A stretch of DNA of 64,000 nt, from the NCBI RefSeq assembly GCF_007565055.1, contig NC_044554.1, positions 19,756,921 through 19,820,920 on the forward strand, in the 5' to 3' direction. Below the pieces are notes generated by a model, which searched no databases, had not been told where the DNA came from, and saw only the letters and a list, made by a program, of their open reading frames with translations. Source of the stretch: Rhinopithecus roxellana (taxonomy: Eukaryota; Chordata; Mammalia; Primates; Cercopithecidae). Below, in pieces: positions 58,110 through 64,000 of this stretch; position 1 is the first letter of the stretch; each line of letters starts with the position of its first letter. The position numbers were made by a program, and so were the translations under genes.

Positions 58110-58137
58110 AAAATAGACTTCAGATATCCATATAGGA
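58110..58137 (+). repeat. 28-bp direct repeat, copy 2 (right of L1)
   Basis: It matches 51825-51852 at 28 of 28 bases. The intervening 58050-58109 holds related half-copies (ATATCTGA, ATCCATATG), so the host site was an imperfect tandem repeat before L1 insertion. Confidence 0.85.
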
Positions 58138-59229
58138 AGTGGAGGGGGTGGGTTGTCATTTGAAATGGAGTGATCAGAAACTGTAGAAGATGACAGAAGT
58201 GTAAAAACCTAAGGAGATGAGGGGTTAAGCCAACTGGATATCTGGGTCAAACAATGTTACAGGCAAAGGTGACAGAGGAAACAGCAAGAGCAAAGGACTT
58301 CAGGAGTGAGCCTCACATGATCAGCCAGCAGTGGATTTGCTGGTCCCTTCACGTTACATGAGAAATGAAGATTTAATATTGCAGACCATAGAGGACTATG
58401 GGTGATTTTCAGATAGGGAATTGACATTTTTTTTGTCTGTTTGTTGTTGTGTTAGATCACTTTGATCTGAGTCCAGAAGTTGGACTTAATGAGGAAGAGG
58501 TAAGAAGCAAAGAAATAAATTATGGGGCTATCATAATAGTTTAAACTCAAGGTATTAAGTACCCAAAAGCATCCAAGTTGTACAGACTTCAAGGGTAATA
58601 GTTATACTTGGAGTAATAAATGTCAACCGATCTGCTTATTGAAAATAATCAAAGTACAATATATTATACTTCACATTTCATATATGAACCAAGTAAAGAT
58701 ATATAGAACTAATATTCCCCAAATAATGTACCAATGCAAAATCACTCCATTAAGCAGTAGACTAAAAGAGAAGTTGCTCACAATATTGAAGATAATGGTT
58801 AAGCGTTCAATAGTTAATAGTGTGGAAATTTAAATTTGGTGTTGATAAAGAATATTATATGTGCTACTAATTACCAAATTACAGTTTCAGACTTGCAAAA
58901 TAAATGGAGTAAGGGGACCAAATTTGGACTTTACGGTTATATGATGTGAAAAGTAACCAATGCATTTAATGTTAAAAAATTAAATGACATTCTTACAGAA
59001 ACAAGGATAATAAATATGCATTCAGATATTTAAATTGTTCATCAACTGTTTTGTTAATCCACAAAATACCTTAGTTTTTTTTGACTTCATAAACTGGAGT
59101 TTTATTTATTTATTTGTTGAAATTACTTTTAAAGTATAAATTACATTTAAACTATAAAATGTGGTGGAACTAGAAATCGTTGAGATCATGACTTTCATGT
59201 TCCACATCACCAGTTGTAATGGATTAATC

Positions 59230-59390
59230 TTAATTTAACACACCCAATAAGAGTTTACTATTTGTCGGGCATATAAGCACCTTACAGCAGTGAACTCATT
59301 TAAACGTCTTCAGGAACTTACAAGGAGGTAGATTTAGCATTCTTGTTTTTTCAGAGGGGCCCCTTAAGCAAATTGCCTAAGAATTATATT
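59230..59390 (-). mobile_element. MIR-like SINE, weak
   Basis: Shows TTTGTCGGGCATATAAGCAC and AAGCAAATTGCCTAAGAAT, matching a diverged antisense MIR. Confidence 0.45.
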
Positions 59391-60879
59391 TCAACTAATA
59401 TTTGTTGAGGCTGCTATGTACGTGGCACCATGATAGGTTCAATAGGTTCTATGGCTATGACAGCTATGCTGTGAAAGTTGTTAACTTGCTAAATATAAGT
59501 CTGTTTACTTAGAACAGAGGTGCACAACTAGTACTAGTGCCTGCAGTTAGCGCTCAAACCCTCACTAGTGGACAGAAATTATCTTCACTGTGCAGTCTAT
59601 CCTTCTCCCAGACCAGGCAGTAGTTCTATGTTGTCAAACAGGTCACTGGGCAAAAAATTTAAACTCCCTTCCTCTGGGAGGTTTCGTTCTTTTCTTTTAA
59701 TGAAGATAATCACCTAATGTGTTTCAGATGTAGTACATATATGCTCCATTTGGTCATATATGAATATATTGTGGATCATTTTTTGGCAAAGAAATGTGAC
59801 ACTGTGATTGAACAATGATGATTAACTTACGGATTTGGGGTACCTGAGGGTAGAGTATCCATTACTAGGTTTAAACTCCTGGTGGGCTTTTCAAAGTGAA
59901 ACCACCCTTCTTAACCCCACCCACGGACTTTTTAACTCGCAAGGATTGCCATAGTCCTAATCTCTTTCACTCTAATCCCCACCTCAGGGGAAAAAAATCC
60001 CCCTTTCCCTTGCTTAATGACAAACCAGTCATGGAGCCAGGACAAAGAGTCATGGAGTGTTTGTGCTAAGGGAGCCCAATGTGCCATTTCCACAGCAGTG
60101 ATGGCAGTGCTGTAGGAATCGAATTCTAGGATGCCTCTGGTAAGTTTTCTCCACTAAGCAGAACTTGCATTAGTCTTGTCAACCTTTGTTTGTAGTCTCC
60201 TTTTCCCTGCTTTTATGCCCAATTGTGCCATTCTGTTTCATTCCAATTGATATTTGTATTCTTTTAGTCACATTTTCAATTAGATTATATATTCAGATTA
60301 TATTTACATCTTAAAAGTGTGAGAAACTCCTCTCTTTAAGGTGACTTTGTAATTGCTCAGATTTCCTGCATAGTGACCAAATATTTTATCTCAGAGCAAA
60401 ATCATCTTATTTCTCTCATGTTAATAGTTTTGTTTTGTTTTTGGTGTGTGGGGGCTTAGTGACAAAAATAATAGTAGGAATTATTAAGATATGGGAACTC
60501 TAACTTGTGGGTTCTATGGGGGACATAAACTACCCAGGAGGAGGAAGAAAAAGGAACCTCATATACTTCCTACATATTTATTTTCTACAACATAATGTCC
60601 TCAAATGGTTTTTCCCCATATCTGAAACATCTGAAGCATCTGAGATGAAAATCAGAGTAACAACAAACTCATTGGCTATGCCTTAATTTTCTCTGATGAT
60701 TCAGCTTCTTTGCAGCCTACTAATGATGTGTTAACAGGTGTAAGAGGTAGCTATTCTCCTCTTCTGATAAATACGTACAACTGTGATAAGTAACGATTGC
60801 AGGAAAAATAACTTACGGTAGAATAAAAGTCACATTGGAATTGTGTGCTCTCCCTGAAAAATAAATTCTAATCCATGGC

Positions 60880-61050
60880 TTTCTGTTGCTCATAACAATT
60901 CTTTGAAGGGAAAATAGTATTTACCCATTTCTTTACCAAAGTGAAGAAACTGGCCTTTGAGAGGCTAAGGTGGTTTGTTCCTAAACTCACAATTAATAAA
61001 GGATAGAACTGATGCACTATGACCCTTAGCCTAGTGCTCTTTCTGCATAT
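60880..61050 (-). mobile_element. MIR SINE
   Basis: TTTACCAAAGTGAAGAAACT, GGATAGAACTGATGC and CTAGTGCTCTTTCTGCA follow the antisense MIR order. Confidence 0.6.
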
Positions 61051-64000
61051 CATGCAGCTTCTAATAAACATGTTTTAATTGGCTTAGCTTTCTCCCAAGG
61101 AAGAGAGGACAAAGATTGCTCAGTCTTAGCATTTTGTTCATATAGATAAAATGGGAAGTCTGTCTTAGGTTGAATGCATATAATCTTCTCATTTTATGAC
61201 TCATTTGATAAGCAATATTTTTGTGTGTGTGCAGATTGACGTAGGAGACATAGGTCCAGGGAGCATTGATCATTTCTCTAATGCCATCTGCTATTATTGA
61301 ACTGAAATGCTCATTAGCAAATCAGACCAATAGCCAGAGTTTTGTTTTTGTATTGATTCTCTTGGACACTATGTTAGCTCTAAGAATAGTGACATTTTGT
61401 TTTGCTAATATTGTAGTCATTTATTTTTCATACTTCTCTCTTCAGTTTTAGCTTTTCCCCTAAATTTTAATTTAGTCCTTATTTTATGGAATTGTAAAGT
61501 ATTGCTACCTGTGAAAACATTTTGAAGATCCCCAAAGTGAAGTAATTGCTTATATTTTTTGGCTGAAGAAATATTCTCCCTTATGTATAAACATCAAACA
61601 AAACAAAAAGCTTCATTGTGACCATTCTGTGAGAGACAAAATTAAAATCAGAGAAAACATGTATATTTGCTGCCTGGAGTTTTGGATTGGTCAAATACAG
61701 TAGATTATTAATGAGGGAAATGGACATGCTTGAATATTCTCAACTCTCTGAATAAAATAATAAATCTTAACTACCATGATGTTACATGGAACTTACAGTC
61801 CTCATTTGGGATTTTGTGTGGGGTTTTTTGGTCTTATTTATTTAGTTTTTTTAAGGAGGGATAATATGTATTTTGTTATTAAGTCTGACATTGGTTGGAA
61901 TTCTTAAAGTTAAAAAAATTTAAATAACTAAAATTTATGATGAAGCTGAAAATTGATAGGCTAGTCTTTTAAGTGAAATTTGAATACTGATTATTTGTTA
62001 AATTGCCCAAGGCATTAATACAGGGCAAACCATCAGATTTTTATGGCTTTATATTAAACAGTTGACTAAACATTTGTGTTTTATAGTTCTAGTAAGCGGT
62101 TAGCAAAGCTTTGAGGTTTATGGTTTATGTTAAACAGTTGGGTAAATATTGGATCACATGAGATTATTCACATTTCATATCAGAATAGATTATAATATAA
62201 TCTGCTCCTTATAATTCTTGTGAAATTAGTATATAATCTAGAGTAGCTAAAAATCAACAACGCTACTGCAGCTAATTTTTTAGATGTCTCTGCTTATCCT
62301 ATAAGCATGTACTTATCTTTGAAAAATCAGTTTCTGACATTCTCTACTATGTATTTGATGACATAAAAATAAAACCCAATCTGAGTAGGAATTTATTTTA
62401 AGGTATTCTATTGAATGGGATTTATTCAAGATGTTAGTCTCTATCACAGTTGTTATAATTTTTCATCATGGTTACATATGAGACCAAGTGAATCTGTGTC
62501 TTCACTACACACCCATAGCAAATGGTCTAACCAATCTTTCCCTTGTTTCTGGTCTTGAAAATAGAGAAGGGTAGATACTTGCAGACAGGAAGGATGTGCA
62601 CAGAAGTCTTACTAAATCTCTTAAATCCTCATGATTAAAAATCAGACTCAAAAGGATTTATAACTGTAAGGGAGCCAAGGTCTCCAAATCATCAGAATCA
62701 TTAATACCATTATACGCTTTCTACTAAATGTGTGTTGTGTGCATTTGAAACTTCAAATAATTCTCTGATTATTTAATAATGTAATTCATAAAGCCATTAA
62801 AATAAGTTCTGTCACTAGAATCAATTAGACATATTTTATAACTTATTATTTTGGTAATACTAATCATAAACATGCCTGAAACAAATATATAGTATATATG
62901 AGTTATTGCTCTATGAGATCTTATAAAGACTAGCAAAGCCAAATTGAAATGTAGCTGCTGTGTGGACAGCCAGATTCACTTGCAATCTGAGATGATGCAT
63001 ATGCCACACAAATGACCACAATATACACGATTCAACATCATATCTCAGGAAAACTGTAGTTTCTTTTATATCATAGATCTGCTCAAATATTCTTATAAAC
63101 AGTTGTGGTAATTTATGAAATCTAAAGCTCTGTGTTGTAATAGTTGTTAACCTTTTTTCCTTAGCTCCCATATAGTTTCAGGTCCTTTCAATTCTGTTTT
63201 TCCATCATGGAAAAATTAGGGAGAAAGTTTTTTCTCTGTAATTGTTTGCTAAATCCCTGTAAATACATGTCTAAGTTATTTGTTCTGAGGAATTATTCTG
63301 TAACAATAGGAGGGCTTACATTTGCTCCGCATTTTCCACTTACATAGTATATTAATGTCTATAAAGATAATTTATCAGTTTGACAGCTGCAGTTCTGGTT
63401 TGATAAGAACTCTACAGTAAGTGCCATTGAATTAGATGATACACAATTATGTTCCAGTACATTGGCAGAGATAATTTTTCATTTTGGTGTTCCTATGTAA
63501 AAGTTTAGAGTTCTCTAATTTAATATGTAAATTGAGCTTTTGGTTTTAAATAGTCATAAGATGTCTTATGCTATGTGAATACAAATCAATGCTAATGTAA
63601 TATATTTTAATACCTGGGTACTTGCTGAAATAAAGTGGGAAGGTACATTACTTTTATGCATCTATTTTGAAATACTACAGAATTGTACACTCCAAAACCC
63701 TGTGCACTTTTGGACTATCCTATGTAGCACTTGAAAGAAAAGCTATTTAACGGTGAGAATTGATTAAAGGATTAATCTATCTTAATTGCTCTAGCTAAAC
63801 TTAAAACTGTATTTAAATAATTTTAAATAGCTCCTCAAGAAAAATTTTAAAATATTTTGTAACAAAATTTAAATATTTCCAAATTGTATTGTTTAAATAA
63901 AGACTTGTTTTTAGAAAAATTCCTTGCATTGGAGTAAGGAAGTACTATATCTTCTAACCTCTTCCTCATTGAAAATGCCTTTAATAACATTGTCTTGAGT

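Larger units (their letters stand above)
46099..64000 (-). other. GNAT3: GNAT3 gene, 3' part (exons 6-8, introns 5-7)
   Basis: The minus strand carries the 3' end of the gene for gustducin alpha, the G-protein alpha subunit that couples bitter, sweet and umami taste receptors to phospholipase C and phosphodiesterase signalling at the plasma membrane of taste and other chemosensory cells. Three coding exons are visible: 50218-50347, 49872-50025 and 46398-46588. Exon sizes of 130, 154 and 191 coding bases and phases of 1, 0 and 1 agree with the conserved Gi/Gt exon pattern. Intron 6 is 192 bp, intron 7 is 3,283 bp, and intron 5 runs beyond the right edge (over 13.6 kb). Exons 1-5 were searched for on the minus strand up to 64000 and not recognised. 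The right limit given is the window edge, and the left limit is a candidate poly(A) signal. Confidence 0.93.
58138..64000. other. GNAT3 intron 5, mostly unique
   Basis: 58140-58480 resembles an old mammalian repeat (GGCAAAGGTGACAGAGGAAA, GAGCAAAGGACTTCAGGAGT). The remainder is AT-rich with two MIRs and no Alu. I looked on the minus strand for the exon preceding MFDVGGQ and did not find it. Confidence 0.6.

Noticed and set aside
58138..64000. Search for GNAT3 exon 5 and earlier exons
   Set aside because: No minus-strand segment encoding the residues before MFDVGGQ was recognised, so these exons are taken to lie beyond 64000.
1..64000. CRISPR arrays, operons, tRNA/rRNA genes
   Set aside because: None seen. 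The sequence is a primate nuclear locus and its repeats are SINE, LINE, LTR and microsatellite types.

Overview
The window is nuclear DNA from a primate, most likely an Old World monkey (Cercopithecidae). It is AT-rich, has introns, and is packed with Alu, L1, MIR, L2 and endogenous-retrovirus LTR copies. The species call rests on two things: an AluY at 25.96-26.26 kb with sequence variants I associate with cercopithecoid Alus, and a nearly intact young L1 whose ORF1 coiled coil and 3' UTR differ from the human L1PA types I know. This is inference from memory of those families, not a database match.

Only one host gene is recognised. On the minus strand, three exons between 46.40 and 50.35 kb encode the last 157 residues of gustducin alpha (GNAT3, taste G protein). 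The exons are 191 coding, 154 and 130 bp, with consensus splice sites and matching phases. They supply the switch II/DVGGQ, NKKD and TCAT nucleotide-binding motifs and the C-terminal receptor-contact tail. Earlier exons were not found, so they should lie beyond the right edge, and 50.35-64.0 kb is one long intron. The left 46 kb is intergenic sequence downstream of GNAT3.

Layout. 0-9.7 kb: intergenic DNA with a 5'-inverted L1 carrying an apparent 3' transduction (1.29-3.04 kb), several Alus, an old L1 with an internal fold-back duplication (8.40-8.58 kb), and an MLT2-like LTR. 9.7-14.1 kb: mostly unique DNA. 14.1-17.1 kb: a cluster of LTRs, including a CpG-rich 513-bp solo LTR with perfect 6-bp target duplications and a seven-unit, about 21-bp-spaced array of GCGGGAA-type motifs. 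17-26.3 kb: old L1 pieces, an ERV1-type LTR, an MSTD-like LTR, Alus and a 1.4-kb LTR12/HERV9-type solo LTR. 26.3-46.1 kb: unique DNA, L2, MIR, Alus, an MSTB-like LTR and microsatellites. 46.1-64 kb: GNAT3 3' end and introns, with a full-length 6.2-kb L1 (51.86-58.04 kb) antisense to GNAT3 in intron 5.

The L1 has an intact ORF1 (338 aa) and a full-length ORF2 frame broken by one nonsense codon at position 30. Because it is antisense to GNAT3, its 5' UTR antisense promoter would point at GNAT3 exons 6-8. No bacterial-type system, CRISPR array or tRNA/rRNA gene was seen. The most noteworthy items are mobile-element structures and a 37-bp hairpin in the GNAT3 intron that pairs best in the GNAT3 sense strand.
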